From assembly GCA_965153455.1 (NCBI GenBank), contig OZ234494.1, forward strand, positions 6,696,001-6,760,000: a stretch of DNA of 64,000 nt, written 5' to 3'. The position numbers and the translations under genes are program-made. The DNA is from Sphagnum compactum. Taxonomy: Eukaryota > Bryophyta > Sphagnopsida > Sphagnales. Each line of letters starts with the position of its first letter. The stretch's first letter is position 1. Shown in pieces: positions 12,747-26,099 of the stretch. Below the pieces are notes generated by a model. That model was not told the DNA's origin. It worked only from the letters and a program-made list of their open reading frames with translations, and did no database searches.

Positions 12747-12960
12747 GCATTCTCTTTCTCAGGTTTTTCCTAACATAAAGTGGATAGTCGATCCACCCAC
12801 ACAAGGCACTTCGTGTGCTTTCACCTTCACGATCCCGCTTTTAGACAGGATTCTAACTAGCCTATTGTGCCCCTCTATGAGCACATTATTTTGGGTGATG
12901 AACTCCATTCCCAAGATGCAATCCATTCCACCCAAGGTGGAAACCAGCAAGTCCAGCTTA
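12747..12960 (-). pseudogene. Protease C-terminal fragment of the chromovirus
   Basis: The frame encodes the end of the aspartic protease and the linker to RT (LGGMDCILGMEFI, then VGGSTIHFMLGKT). The catalytic D-S/T-G motif would lie upstream, but the element ends before it at about 12960. A frame break separates this piece from the RT frame. Confidence 0.8.
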
Positions 12961-13240
12961 ACTTACCTAGGTTAGGCTAGGTTGACTTTTGGCTACACTA
13001 GCTACATGGGCTAAACTAGGTTGACTTTTGATCATGTGAAATGACTTATAACGTGTTTATAGATTTTTGACACATGTCATCCATCCATGAATGCATCTTT
13101 TGTAACATCTAGTCGAATAAAACGACTAAGTTGAATGGCATGCAATTTACACGTCATACCAAAGTTAATAATGATATGGAATTTCATTATTATAAAAAAA
13201 ATTAAATTGAATGTCCCTTGTGAAGTTTACAATATCTCTT
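12961..13240. repeat. Dispersed AT-rich repeat, copy 1
   Basis: This stretch aligns with 44724-45120. Both begin near a CCTAGGTTAG motif, share TTTTTGACACATGTCAT, then a segment with AAAATGACTAGGTTGA (here AAAACGACTAAGTTGA), then GAAATTTCAATATTAT (here GGAATTTCATTATTAT). Identity by eye is about two-thirds. No coding capacity was seen. Confidence 0.6.
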
Positions 13241-14939
13241 TGAACTTTGGAGGTAATTAAACAATGAAGAAGCAAGGATTTTAGGCTTCAAATGCTTACC
13301 TTGTCAAATCAAACTTTGCATTGGCGATTAGTTCGGTAAAGCCTGTGGTCTTCAAAATTGGATGTATACTTACATGTTGTGGTGAATTTTTGGTTGCTTT
13401 CCAAGTCTGGAAAGGATTTGTTTGGGTTCTTGGGTTGTTTCCTACTCCTACAAGCCCCCATGTTTGCTTGTTCTTTACCATGTTCTTCTGGGTCGCAATG
13501 CATTTGCCACAAGTTCTTGTTAGGAACCACTTAGTCCAATGAGGGGGGGTTTTTAAGCCAATTTTTCTTCAGTGTGGTGTTTTTGAATGGTAAAAAAAAC
13601 CTGATTCAGGTTTTCCTAGCATGGCCAGAATCCAGGGATTTTTTTCTTTTTAAATAATTGCCAGATTTTCATATTAAGTTCCAATAGGGTAGCAAAACAT
13701 GCAGAAGGATGGTTTTTTTTTCTTAAAAAAAAGAAAGATTCTTCTTAATTTTCTTAAGGATGATCACTGCTTGAAAGTTCAATCACATTACAAAATTGAT
13801 AATAATAATAATAAGAATAATAATACTAAAGTCCCTGGTCATATAATTTGGGGAAACGTGAAGAGAGCTGAAGGTGTTCTCACATCACCTTATTACTCTT
13901 ATGTTATTATCACTATGTAACTTTATTATCACTATGTAACCTTTTTATTGGAGAATTGAGAATGGTTAGAAATCTAAGGTTAAGGTTATTTTGAAATTCG
14001 ATTACCATGATTGATGAAATTTTCCAATTTAAAACTCAAAATAGATGAAGGTTTTTCATTCATTCAAATTGTCTTTCAAAACAAAAGGATTTTGAAGTTG
14101 GTCCAAACTGATACTATTTGAAGGGTGCATGAAATGTTTTTCTGAAATCTTGCATTACATGAACTTATGTGCAATATCATGTTGCAATCCATGAAGGCTT
14201 TTGTCCTTTATTTGGATTTAGGGGGACAATTCAACTTTAATAGGTAGTTCATGTTCTTCTTTTATCTAAAGTCCTAGGTTTTTTTCTTTATTCTATTTAG
14301 ATGCCATGTCATTGGATGAAATTTTTCATCCATATCTTAAGAAGATTATGGAATTCTACACAATTACTAAACAATTGTGAAAGAGGACACCCTCCCTTCT
14401 TTCTATCTTAAGTTATTTGTTATTGTTTAGAGTAAAGGTTGGTGAAGGGTAAAGAAAAACCCAATGTTTGTGAATGAAGGTTTGTATCAAACAAAAGTGT
14501 TGTGCTAATCTTTGTTAATTAATAATAAAAAGTTGCTTCCCCACTTAATGGATTAGATTGTTTTAGCACAAAGCATACATGGCCTGAAGTTTGAACAAGT
14601 GAAGAAAAAAAAATTCCACTTATTGGTTGCAGTGTTTTTTTGTTTTTTGTTTTTTCAATTTTCGCATGTCACAACCAAAGTGACAACAAGCCATAAGAGG
14701 ATTTAGCTAAATGTGGCTACAATACAAGACAAATAGAGAAGGAGAATTTTTTTTAAATCCAACTATATAGTGGCGACCTACTACAACATCTATCGAAATA
14801 TGGCTATTTTTTAGAAAAATTGCTAAAAATTCACCCAAATCTTTCAAAAAAAAGGTGACAATTCAAAAATCCTTTGAACCATGTTGCTAAGCCTTAAAAA
14901 AATTCACAAAATGGCGAAAAGAATTCGCCACAAAAAAAA
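13241..14939. other. Intergenic, no gene recognised
   Basis: AT-rich, with short homopolymer runs and a small AAT-type microsatellite at about 13800-13830. The open frames around 13300-13540 overlap each other on both strands and look like chance. Confidence 0.5.
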
Positions 14940-15200
14940 TCACTGATGGGTTGACAATTGAGAGTGGTGCTACCTAAAGTTCATGGTTGTGAACTTGATA
15001 TTCTGTATAATCCCTCACAGTGGATTCTGCCGAGCAAGCAATCACTAGGGAAGCCTGGTGGCTGCAATGACAGAATTATGGCCACCAAGTTACCATTCCT
15101 TGGCATAAAGAGCTGAAGGAACCAACTCCCAAACAAGTGTGTTTCCTCTGATGGCCGATTCCGCTTGGAGAATCAGGCTATAGGGACCACGTAATCATCC
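14940..15200. other. GC-richer island of unknown origin
   Basis: About 260 bases of near-balanced composition interrupt very AT-rich DNA. Frames on the + strand are open for 30-40 codons but broken by stops, and none is recognisable. It may be a fragment of a gene or retroelement carried here. Confidence 0.35.
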
Positions 15201-18176
15201 CCTTTTCTATATACAATTTTAGTGAAAGCATATACACAAACCTCATATTTTCACAATGCAATGTAATGTCGGAGGAGGTGGACACTTGAGAGCCTCACCT
15301 CAAAGGAGAAATTAGTGGGGTTGAAGCTTCCAAAATCAAAGGAATTTTGGCTTAGGTTTTTAAGTACTCAATGGGTATTAAGCATAGGTTTTTAGCCTCT
15401 CAAAATTGGGTATCATCTTGTAGGCTTGAAGGGAGTTGTAAAATAATGGGTTTAAACTTTACACTTAGTCAAGTTGAGATGCATAATTTAAATTTAATGT
15501 ATTAGGTTTTTATACATTCATAGGCTGAAAACATTTGATTGTTAACCTTATTTTGATTTAACTAGGCAATGTGTTTGAGTTTCATGGAAGTGGTTTTTGC
15601 ACTTAGATTATATGGACTAAGATGAAAACTCAAGTTATGTAGTTAGGGTTAAAACTCACATATGGATGTTTAGGTCTTTGTGATTCCATTTGCATCTACA
15701 AACCATTAATCCTCAGGGCCTTGACATAATGAACAAAAAGCCCTTCTCACATTTGTAATCCAAGGTTCTTCAAGTTTCTTTTATCAGGTCATGAATTGGT
15801 GCATGTTATTTAATGCTTTAGTTTGTAACCATATACCATAGTTCCTTGGTAGCTTTGACATCAATTATATTATTTTCGAAAATGTTAATACTTTTCAGAA
15901 AAAAACCCAAGGTGAAAATAAAATTTATAAAATTTATAAATATAATATTTGTCAACACAAAATATTCAAACTGAAAAATAAAATTGAAATGTTGGTGCTA
16001 CAGTCAGGGACTAACAACCTTGTACATTTTGTTTGCTTTACTCTTTACCTATATTTGAAAGATTTTGTGTGATGCATTAACATGGTGTTATTTTTTAAAC
16101 AAGATACATGACATGTGAAAACATGAGTTCCTCAAATCTTTACTTGTGAATTGCATAATAACACTTTTATTTAATTTTTCTCCATGTGGATTTTCCACTC
16201 AAGAAATTTTCTTATATTCCTAGTGGATAGTTATTAGTTAAGCATATGAAATGATAATATATACACAAGGATTGATTTTATTCAACTTTGATGTTGTTCA
16301 TGGAAATTTTGGATTTTCAATGCAGGCCTTTTAACAAACTACATGTAATTTTCTAGCAATTGTACTTTTGCAAATTTTTCATTATGCAAAACTATCCATA
16401 TTCATTTTTGAGTTTGTATTTGGATATGTGAAGTTTCATAGTTTCCGACAAAAGAAATTGGGAATTTTTTTGTTTTTTATGTATATTCTACTAATTTTGC
16501 TAATTTTTTGTTCAATTTCACCAAAATTTTGATATCAAAAAATGAAAAATAAATAAAACCTAGAGCTCATATGTAAACTAGAAATTAAAATTTATCTATT
16601 TTAAAGTATGGCCTAGAGGTACGAGTGGAAAAATCCAAGTGTATTGGAACTTTTAACACATTATAATAATTCTCCCCAAAAAAAACCACATTCAAGTTTA
16701 ATTCACCGTGGAATGCTTGAATATTCATTGTGATTGAAAACTACCTAAGCATGTTCAACACTGGTTGGAAGGTAAAATAATTTGAAATGTTGAACTAAAA
16801 CTATTAGTTTTGTCACACGATGTTTAATCTTGAAACTAAATTCAAAGTTCAATGAATCTTGGTGTAGAAAATTGATATTATAAATGAAGTATATTTATAA
16901 AATCTTAACAATAAATATCAGTGATTCCTTCCTCTCATTCCCCAACTTGTTACATGTTCAACCCCACATTTGATCAAATCTATTATAGTTCAAAGAGTGC
17001 ACCACATTGCAAAGGTATTCCAGATTTATTATTGGTCGTGACATTTAAATGGAATAAAGCATTATATTGATGCAATATATTGGGTTGTAGTGATATTTGA
17101 ATATTAGCTCACCAAATTAGGTTAAACACATATGTTGGTGTTGGGAACCTTTTCAAAGGCTTTTAACAATGAAATGTTTTTGCAAATATTGCTTAAAAAT
17201 CATCAACACATTATGAACAAGAAATGTTGACCATTAAAAATGATGACACATTTGTATTTTACACCAATTCTCATATTAAACTCCATTTATTTTTATTATT
17301 GTGAAATTGAAAATTCTTGTACTAGGAATGAAATTAAAATGCAATGCATAGCATAAAAAGGACTTTTACATATTCTCATTATCATATGTCACAAAGATGA
17401 AGTCTGAAAGCTTTAAACAATGAATTTCATTTGTCAAGTATATTTTCATTCATTGTAGTTTGCATGATCAAAGTTTGTTCTACATATCACACTTACATAA
17501 GGAACAACAAGGTATTGGAATGGGGTGAATATTTTGAATGGAAAAAAGGAAGCAAAAGTAATGAAACCCTATTTTTCTAAACAAATTCTTGAGACTTTTT
17601 AATGTAATAATTTTGTGCACTTCAACAATGATTTCTCACCCATATTTTCTTGTCACCAAATTTCACCCATGGTGTATTAGTATATCCATTCACAACCAAC
17701 GGATGTTCTCAGAATTGTGAACAAACCAACAAGCTATGGAAAGTTGATTGAAAACTAGAACATAATCTACCAATCATCACATGGAATGCCATTGGAAATG
17801 TGGGATCAAACATTACATAGGGAAAAAAATTGGAAGTTCAAAACTCACAACAAAAACAACCATTGGAGCTTGAAGAATGCCATGGAGAATCATTTTGGAA
17901 AGTTTTTTCAAGGAAGGATTGAAAACATCACTAGATATGTCATTGAAAACCTCGTATAAGAACACAAATTGTCAACATAAGTTGGGAATGCTTGGAAATG
18001 TTCATAAAATTCACAAATTGGAAGCATTGATTAATCTCAATAGGCGATAATCAATCTTTCAAATTTTTTGCCAAACGAAAAATTGAAATGAATCAATGAG
18101 GTGAATTATTAATTGTTTAATTAAGAGTTGATAAAAAAATATGCCAATAACTTTTTTTACCTCAATTGTCAACACT
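15201..18176. other. Intergenic, downstream side of DRC3
   Basis: AT-rich sequence with no recognised gene, repeat array or transposon terminus. The part next to 18176 presumably contains the DRC3 3' untranslated region. Confidence 0.5.
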
Positions 18177-21100
18177 TCAACTTCGTACACTTGACACATC
18201 ACCATGAAAAACTTGCTTGAGTAGCCCATTGATTTCATCTTGGTGTTGTTTGACAACAAACCAAATTTCAGTTATGCGCTCCCTATTGCGTTGAACCATG
18301 TAATTGATTCCCTCATCATATGTTTTTTTCCTAAGTGCCTCTTCAGCTTTAACTTTCCCGTCTTCCTACAAGGCATTCATTGCAAGAGGAAAATTTTGTG
18401 AATTGAGTTTGGTTAGTCATCACTTGTTCATAAGGAAATGAAACTAAAACTTGTTCAACATGACTTCTACAATATTATAAAAGTCAAATTTGAAGTTTTA
18501 ATATAACATTGGGTTCCATATTCAAATACCCATTGTTTAATAAGGTTTAAGGTTTAGGGTTACACTACAACCTAAGTTACATCCAAATGTCAAACATTTT
18601 GTATATGACATGCATAAATCATGGTGGAAGAGAATCTATCAAATCTCTAGCATAAAAAATTATGGAGATTGGAGCATTCCAATCCATTTAACATTTGTGG
18701 ACCAAAAACAACCACCTTATCTCCATAACCATACAAAAGAATGATATAGCTCAAGAAACGATTGTTGATATGTTACATTTATTTTCCACATGTATATTCC
18801 CCAAATTGGAGACTTGGTAGGTGTTAGAGTTCAATGTTCCATTTATTTGAACAAAACATTGCAAACCATTGACAAGATGGACTAGAAATCAAATTTGATT
18901 GAATGTGTTCAAGCATTTACAGCTATATCCATGCTTAGTCCATGTGCATCTTTTGATGCTTGAATGGCATTATTAAACACCTCTTTGTCACTAAGGAGCT
19001 GCACAAGTCCAATTTAAACTCTTTATGTATAATTTTTGCATCCTTCAAAATCAAATACATAAAAAAGAAATGGACATCCAAATTGATGAAAACAATGGTG
19101 GGTCCAAATTTTTTAAGGTGTACTAAAATCTTGTCACAACATCACCATTTTCTATCTTTTTTACCTAGTCATTTTTACCATGTAAAAACACATTTATGGT
19201 GATTAAATGATGGAATCTATAATTGTAATGGTTTAAAATATAGTCCTTTTGAAATATTTGACAACTTTTGACTCATTATTTTTTATGGGGATCAAAATGT
19301 AGGGTAAAAAAGGACTACAAAAAAGACTAGGCCCTTTTTGTTATGTGTGGTACACCTTAAAAGATTTTCCCCCTGATAATCAACTTGTTTAAATTAAATG
19401 ACCCTTAGCAACATCTCCAAATATAGGTCTTCATTCCCCTTTCACCACATATTGACATGGAAGGCTTTATCACTAGGATTTTTTCCATATTAGCTAACCA
19501 ATGAATTTCAATAGTATTTCACTAATGGAAAAAGCCAATCCCACCCCCCTTGGACAAAAATATAAAAAGAAAATAAGAAACATATTACCCAGCTACTTAA
19601 ATAGCTTAGAGAACACCCCCAAAAAAAATGCAAAGTATGGAATTTGTTACCATCCTTGCCCCTTCATCATCGACATCATCTTCAATACCCATGGTTGCAA
19701 ATTGGTCAATAAGAAGTGATGATGTTGCAGATAACACTTCAGAATATCGATTCTCTGCCATTCTCAATGCCCCGAAAGTGGGTATGTTGTCAAAGACTCC
19801 CTTTTAAAAAAACATGAAAATACTTAGACATATGTTGTCGTTCATAACTCCAAACTCATAATTTTTTTTCCACCAATGCATTTCCTCATAATTATTTTTA
19901 ATTCTTCAAAGCTTGCCACAAACTAGAAGGATCAGGAAAACAAAAAGAAAAAAAAAGGATATAAATTTGCAAAGTGCCCCTTTGCAGCATCAATTGTTGT
20001 AAAAAAGTTTTCCTCGAATTCATTCCACAACAACTATAGAACACCCACAAAAAATCAAATTTGTGTAGTACACACATTCACATCCAATGTATGTATATAT
20101 ATAACATGTTGGATTGACAACACATAGATAACTATTTAGAGCAAGAAGGTTCTAGGTTTGAAAAGATATAAAAACACCCAAATTGTGTAGCAAGATCCTA
20201 ATGATTTCGGTTTGATCAAGTGTTGGTTATTGAATTCCAAAATATTGTTAGCAAATTAAGACAAGCCTTTGAAAAATATAAAAACCTAAAAGGACATGGG
20301 ACAAAATGTTTTTACATTGAGTTCACAATATGTCTCGCCTTCAATTTCAAAAAGCTTTTCTTGGAGTTGTGTACAATCATCCAATAGTTCATTGAGCTTA
20401 AGCTCAGCAGTGGTACGGTCTTGGAGACATTCCTCAAAGATCTGTAAATAGTATTAGAAAATTACACTTTCATACAACATGTATGAAATGGAGGAGGAGG
20501 TATCAAAAAAAGTTCAAAAGTTGATATGTCTTCCATGATGGAAAAGAAAAAGAGGAATCATGATTACTAAAAGGGAAAATGAAAGAAACCCAAAAGTAAT
20601 GAAAAGTTAACTTTTGTAAAGAAAGAAAGTTTCACAATCATAAAATCCAAACCATAAATTTTTTTTTCATGATATATATATTAGAATGAAAGCTTAAACT
20701 ACCTGTTTTTTTTTCTTATGTAGAGTTCTACAAAGAGCACGACCTTTGTTGTCTCGTCTCTTCAACACCCCTTCCACAGCTAACTTGTGAAGCATTTTTT
20801 CTCGCTCTCGTGTATTATGGATTGCTACAATAGCACTTTTGACCTCCTCGGCCACGATCAAAAATCTTTCTTTATATCTAATTAATTTTTTCAGGAAATA
20901 GGTGATGGGGCGTTGGTCATTCATGTTCATTTCCAATCTCATAAAACCGAACCCAAAACACCAATATCAAAGAAATTTTGTTTGCAAGACAATTTTAACA
21001 TGATGGAAAAGGAAGAACAATCTTTTTATGCAAAAGTAGTTGAGCTACTTCAAGATATCCCTTTTCGTAACTCCACACTCCCATTGAAAATGCACTCTTC

Positions 21101-24047
21101 AAATGTTTGTTCATTTAAATTTTCCAAACTCTTAATATACAATAGAAAGAGGATACTCAACTAATGCTTCAATCATCAAATTGGGTACTACTACAAGCTT
21201 TTGGTGATCAACATCAGTTTTCAACATCATGTCCAAAAAGTCATCAATTCCCAACAAATTTGCTTTCTGCAAGCAAAGATAACAAGAAAAAAATCATAAC
21301 CAAACTAAAAAATATATGGACAAACATGTTCTCAAAGAACTACCAATGATTTTGTTGTTTTAGAATATAATTTTTCTTACAAAAATCTGTCTAAAAACAA
21401 TTCCACCAATGCTTGTGTGTGACCCTGCAAATTAAAATTGGATGAATAAAATTCAATGCATATTGGTTTGGCTTAGCAAAATGATTTTGGCCCAACATTT
21501 TTGTGCAATTTGTTGAAGCTAGTAAAAGGTATAGCAAAGCCTAACACTTTTTAGCGAAGAGTGTAATAAATATAATCTAATTAAGGATCCTTAAATTTTA
21601 CTAGTCAATCATAATGATTACTCTACATGTTTTGCTATTAGGAATCTCCCACCTATTTGCATTCCCAATTTTAGTTTTATTGTGGGGTTGGAAAAATATA
21701 AATAATTAAACTAGGATGTGGAATATGTTTATAGGGTCACATACTAAGCATGATAGTAAAATGGAATTAATCATCAAGTAACAATGTGGTAATGTTTGTT
21801 AGTGACTCACTTCAAAAAGGACTTTCTCAATCTCTTTGAGGTTGCGCTCTTTCCAAGCAATCTCCTCTTTCTTTTCTTTGTCTTTCAACTCTTGAAGTGC
21901 ATCTTGGTATTGTTCCCTTGCTTGTTTCAACTACATAATGCCAAAGTTGGTCACTTTCAAACCAATCCCTTGGTTCATGTTTTTGATTGTAGGATAAAAG
22001 GCACAAAAGAAAGGCAATGTCATCATGTAAGATCACCAAAAATAGCCAGAATGGGGATGTCACATGAGTTGACAAAAAAGTTCAATTATCTTCCTCAACC
22101 CGCAATGCAAGATATAACAAGCAAAAGGTGTTGTAGGCCTATGTATGTCTACCAAGTTTGCAAAAACAAGGTGATGATCAAGGTACAACAACACCCGCAT
22201 GTATGCTATGGTGTACAATTTATATTCTGGATCCTACACAACAAAACACAAGTATGAACATATTCGCAACATAAGTAATTCATGTCTTGTGATCAACTAT
22301 AAGCAAAATTGCAACCAAGTACACAAAAAATCTAACCACATTTGTCAACCAACAAAAAATGACATGAACACTAATGTGATGGCATTAGTTGCAATAAATG
22401 AAAATACCAATAATGACAACAAATCAAAAACAATGCATGTTACCTTGCACAGAGGATTGCCTTCAAGACAAAGTAATCGTAAATTTCGAAATTGTCGAAG
22501 ATAGAAGACCTATGTGCACAACAAATAATCCATGATGTTGTTCAATTGTTTTTGAAAAAAAACCTAACTACTACTTTCTTTAAAAAAATTCCATACACTA
22601 ATCTCCCAATGTTGATTTCCTTAACTTATGCAAATCTTAAAAGACTTTTGCACATGGAATAGGGGTCATGTTTATTTTTTTGTAGTAGTACTTTATCCAA
22701 GTCTTTGATTTCATTGTTCCCCAAAGATAAGGATGCAAGGTCTTCAAGAGTGTCAAGGCCCTCAATGGTTGTGAGTTTATTGTTGTAGAATGACAAGTCT
22801 ACAAGCTTTGTTAATTTGCTCACACCTTCAATTATTGTTATGTGGTTGAATGAAAGATCTGCACACATAGTATTATTCATTCATACCAAACCTTCAATGC
22901 CTTGTTGAAGGTCTTGTTGGATTTTAGATGAAGGTATAAGTTCTAACATCACCATCCATCCATCCATAGAAATGGGTTCTTTTTTTTGTCCCCAACATGA
23001 TTGGTTATAATAAGATCGATCTTGTTGCAATCTTGATTCCAATTAGCTAAGAAAATGTCTACAATTTTGGTGATCTATGAAAAAATTACAAATTCAGAAA
23101 AAAAAAACCCAAACTGAAGTGCACCACTCATAGTTGTCATACCAAGTTCAGTAAGAGTGATGAGATGATCAAGCTTCTCAATCTTGGTGAGGTTGTTGTT
23201 GTCCAATTGTAACTTCGTTAAGCTTTCAAAACCAACCAGATAGTCTATTTGTTTAATTCCTGCATAATTACAATGACTACCAAATTTACCTTTGTGAATT
23301 GAGGGCTTCCATTTTTTTGCAATTAAGCTAGTTTCATATTGTGAGCAAATGATCGCATAGTAAAGGCTTTGTGTTCACAACATTTATGAAATTAAATCCA
23401 TATAAAAAAATCATATTTTCTTCTTCTATGAAAGTGTTGTACCTACCGAATGTGATAAACAATCAACTATCTCAAAGCTCTTGTTGAACTTCTTTCTCAA
23501 ATGCGTTGTGTCAAGGGGTGAAAAAACGGGAAAAAACAAACCTCGAAAGGAAAATTGGAGCCAAGTAACAACTTTGAGAGGTAGAGATTTTCGTCGCTCT
23601 TCAAGACCCTCTCCTGATGTTCCTTCAATCTATGGAAGAAGTACCTCATCATACACACACATCACATCCTCAAGCCACTAAAAACCACCACCCACTGAGA
23701 TTATACAACAAAAAAAAACCACAAATTTTTTAAACCCTAATGTTCTCGAATGTGATGATTGATCATGGGATAACAACACATGCCCTAATCATTAAAATTT
23801 CTTATTCCAAATGTTTGTCATTGCTTATATGAGGAAAAAAATTATTTTGCAAATAGATGGGATTTTTTGTGCCCAAGATGAACAACATGCTCAAATCAAA
23901 TCTTATACCATACCAAGATAATCTCTGATTGAACATAAAACAAGCACAATTTGAAAATATATATATCACTTAAAGGCAAAAGATAATAAGAGGGCCTACA
24001 AGTATTGAAGAACGAAGGACATCAGTGGTGATTGCTTTGCCTTCCAT
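18177..24047 (-). CDS. DRC3: Dynein regulatory complex subunit 3 (LRRC48/FAP134)
   Basis: DRC3 is part of the nexin-dynein regulatory complex, which links axonemal doublets and controls dynein in motile flagella. I read 13 exons on the minus strand: 24047-24000, 23629-23542, 23259-23143, 22858-22692, 22509-22444, 22233-22153, 21930-21811, 21266-21157, 20877-20703, 20441-20316, 19800-19651, 18998-18921, 18365-18177. They total 1515 bases (504 residues), with GT/AG borders and consistent phase throughout. Length matches the animal protein (about 520). Residues 40-165 are leucine-rich repeats (KLQLDNNNLTKIEKL, LSFNHITIIEG, SLSLGNNEIKDLDK). The cap contains PEYKLYTIAYM and is followed by charged coiled coil (LKQARE...KEKKEEIAWKERNLK). 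The C-terminus has LLSDKEVFNNAIQASKDAH, then helix to a TGA stop. The start ATG follows AAAAAG and gives an ITTDVLR N-terminus like the family. No frame break was seen. Confidence 0.92.
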
Positions 24048-24740
24048 CTTTTTAAACTATATTGTTGGTCGGTCACACAAGCTAATTTTTTCCCCTGTCA
24101 TGACCATGAGGATCAAAGCATACCCCAAAAATTCATGTCATACAAAAACCCTAATTTTTTGTAGCACCAAATCTTCTTGTGAAAATAAATAAACTTGGTT
24201 TTATTTATGGATCTTCACCTCAGATGCAAATCATTAGTCTCTGGAAAATTGAACAATAAATAGAAACTTCCAAAAGTAATTCAAAGAAATAAATATAGAA
24301 AAGAAGAAAACAACATGGGAAGAAGGGGTTCTAAACACCAAACCAATGTTGTATAATTGCTTGCTTTCCTTTGAGTCCCTCCCTCCCCAAGTCTATCATT
24401 TTGAAGAAGAAACAAAATGGCTTGTCGTTGTTGCTATCTTGATAAAAATCTATACATGACAAATCAATAATGTGGAAATAGAAGGAGGAGGAGGAGGAGG
24501 AGGAGAAACTTTTAACATACATGGAGCTTGATAGAATTAATAGGAACTAAATTTGTTATATATATATATTTCTTTTGTTTAGTTCCCTTTGTAATTCGTT
24601 TGCATGTGGGATGGGAAAATGTTTCTACAAACTTTGCAATTATTGTTGTTGCAAGGAGAAGAATAACTAGTTTCACTTTGTTATGATGTTGAGCATGAAG
24701 AAGAGAAACAAAGCTTTAAAGATTCGGTTTTATCAAGAGA
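24048..24740. other. Upstream region of DRC3
   Basis: The 5' flank of DRC3 on the minus strand. It contains a GGA microsatellite (24483-24505), which reads as TCC on the gene's strand, and AT-rich sequence. No clear TATA box or conserved regulatory element could be assigned. Confidence 0.4.
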
Positions 24741-24744
24741 AAAA

Positions 24745-25485
24745 ACATTTTTGATCATGATGATCTCACAACGACCCATGCATGTAAATCATATGCATTT
24801 GCAATTGTAATAGTATACATTACACAAAAACTTATTTAGCAAAATGGTGCGAAGTTTTGGATGAATTGTTGTGGGTAGGAAAGTGGGTGGTGATGTTCAA
24901 AATTTTAAGGCAAAATGGTTTTTTCAAATCATCATGATGATTTCATAATGACCCATGCATGTAAATCATGTCCATTGTAAATGGCAATAGTATCCATTAT
25001 CAAAAATCATTTAACAAAATATTCACCTCTCCTATTCATTAAATGATCCCATGAGGTGCCTCCCAATTTTAATTTCTTTTTTTGCAATGAGCCAACTTGA
25101 TTGGCCCATCATTAAAAAAAATGAAACTATGGAGGCTCCCCAAAATAAAAGGTTATTTCTTGAAGTATAGAGTTCCTCCCTTTTGGCCTACCTATATAGG
25201 TGAAAGGAGGACACCATTTGTCAAAGCATATGGGATAAAAGTGACGTACTATTGGGAATTTTTTGGGGAACATGTTAGGAGCTTGGGAACTCTTTGCTTT
25301 GACCGCCCCCCCCTAAAACCCACAAAGAAAAAAAGGATGCCTCTTCATTCAATGATGCAACATAATTGGTTGCCACTATTTTTGGCTTAAACTAATAGCC
25401 CTTCCTAAGAACACCCTACTTATTGGGTAAGTGCAAATTTTGGATGAATCAATGTGGGTGGGAAGTGGGTGGTGATGCTCATTAG
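24745..25485 (+). repeat. Local direct duplications
   Basis: The segment at 24751-24845, with ACCCATGCATGTAAATCAT and then a GCAAT-AGTATACATTA stretch, recurs at 24918-25018. The following segment at 24849-24897, with TTTTGGATGAATTGTTGTGG and then GTGGGTGGTGATG, recurs at 25436-25480. The spacer includes an open frame (25097-25390) with no family likeness. The layout suggests a duplicated block later split by insertion. Confidence 0.65.
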
Positions 25486-26099
25486 AAACATTCTTTGGTA
25501 GACCTTTCATGACAAACCTTTTTAGAAACTAAAGTTTGTTTTTCATTATTGTTGATTTTAGATATATGATTCCAAAAAAATTGAATTATAGTTATTGATG
25601 AAAGTATGATCAATATTGTATCCAAATGAAACTAAGTGGTGATTTTCAAATATATGAATTTTTATAACTTTCTCAAGCTTGAGTACAAGCCTTTTTCCTA
25701 CATAATGCCACACTGGGTTTTTTAACCTTTTATTTAAGTTCATACATGTTTTTTTTTTTTTTTGTTCAATTTATTTATTATTATTATTTTTTGTGTGGTT
25801 GCAAAATTCTTACATTTTACAAAAACCTACTTGATTTGCATAATTTTTTCATTTTGGTGAATTTATTATTATTTTAATTTGTTCATGTTATTTGCAATAT
25901 GTTTTCTATTAAAAGAACACTATGAAAAGTTTATGTTCACAAAGTTTTGGGGGTGTTGTTTTTGAAATTTAATTCAAGAAAGAATTTAAGGTCACCAATT
26001 TTTTCATCCATTGAATTCAATATCGAGCTTGAATCCTTTGATGGTTTTTAAAATTGTTAACCTTTTAATCCTTTTTCTAATTTAATGTCTTCAATACCT
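25486..26099. other. Intergenic, nothing seen
   Basis: AT-rich, with long T runs at 25749-25765. No gene recognised. Confidence 0.5.

Larger units (their letters stand above)
8930..12960 (-). mobile_element. Truncated chromovirus (Ty3/gypsy) internal region
   Basis: Reading down the minus strand the order is protease tail, reverse transcriptase, RNase H, integrase, chromodomain, a non-coding tail (about 8940-9720), polypurine tract and LTR. This is the Ty3/gypsy order, and the C-terminal chromodomain marks a chromovirus. Gag, the protease active site, the primer-binding site and the 5' LTR are missing. At about 12960 the coding sequence stops and an unrelated AT-rich dispersed repeat begins. 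The element landed in the integrase of an older gypsy copy on its 3' side. The other half of that copy is not on the far side, so a deletion or rearrangement removed the 5' part. Confidence 0.93.

Noticed and set aside
25097-25390. 97-codon open frame as a gene
   Set aside because: No recognisable domain, no splice context, and it sits inside a duplicated, transposon-like neighbourhood.
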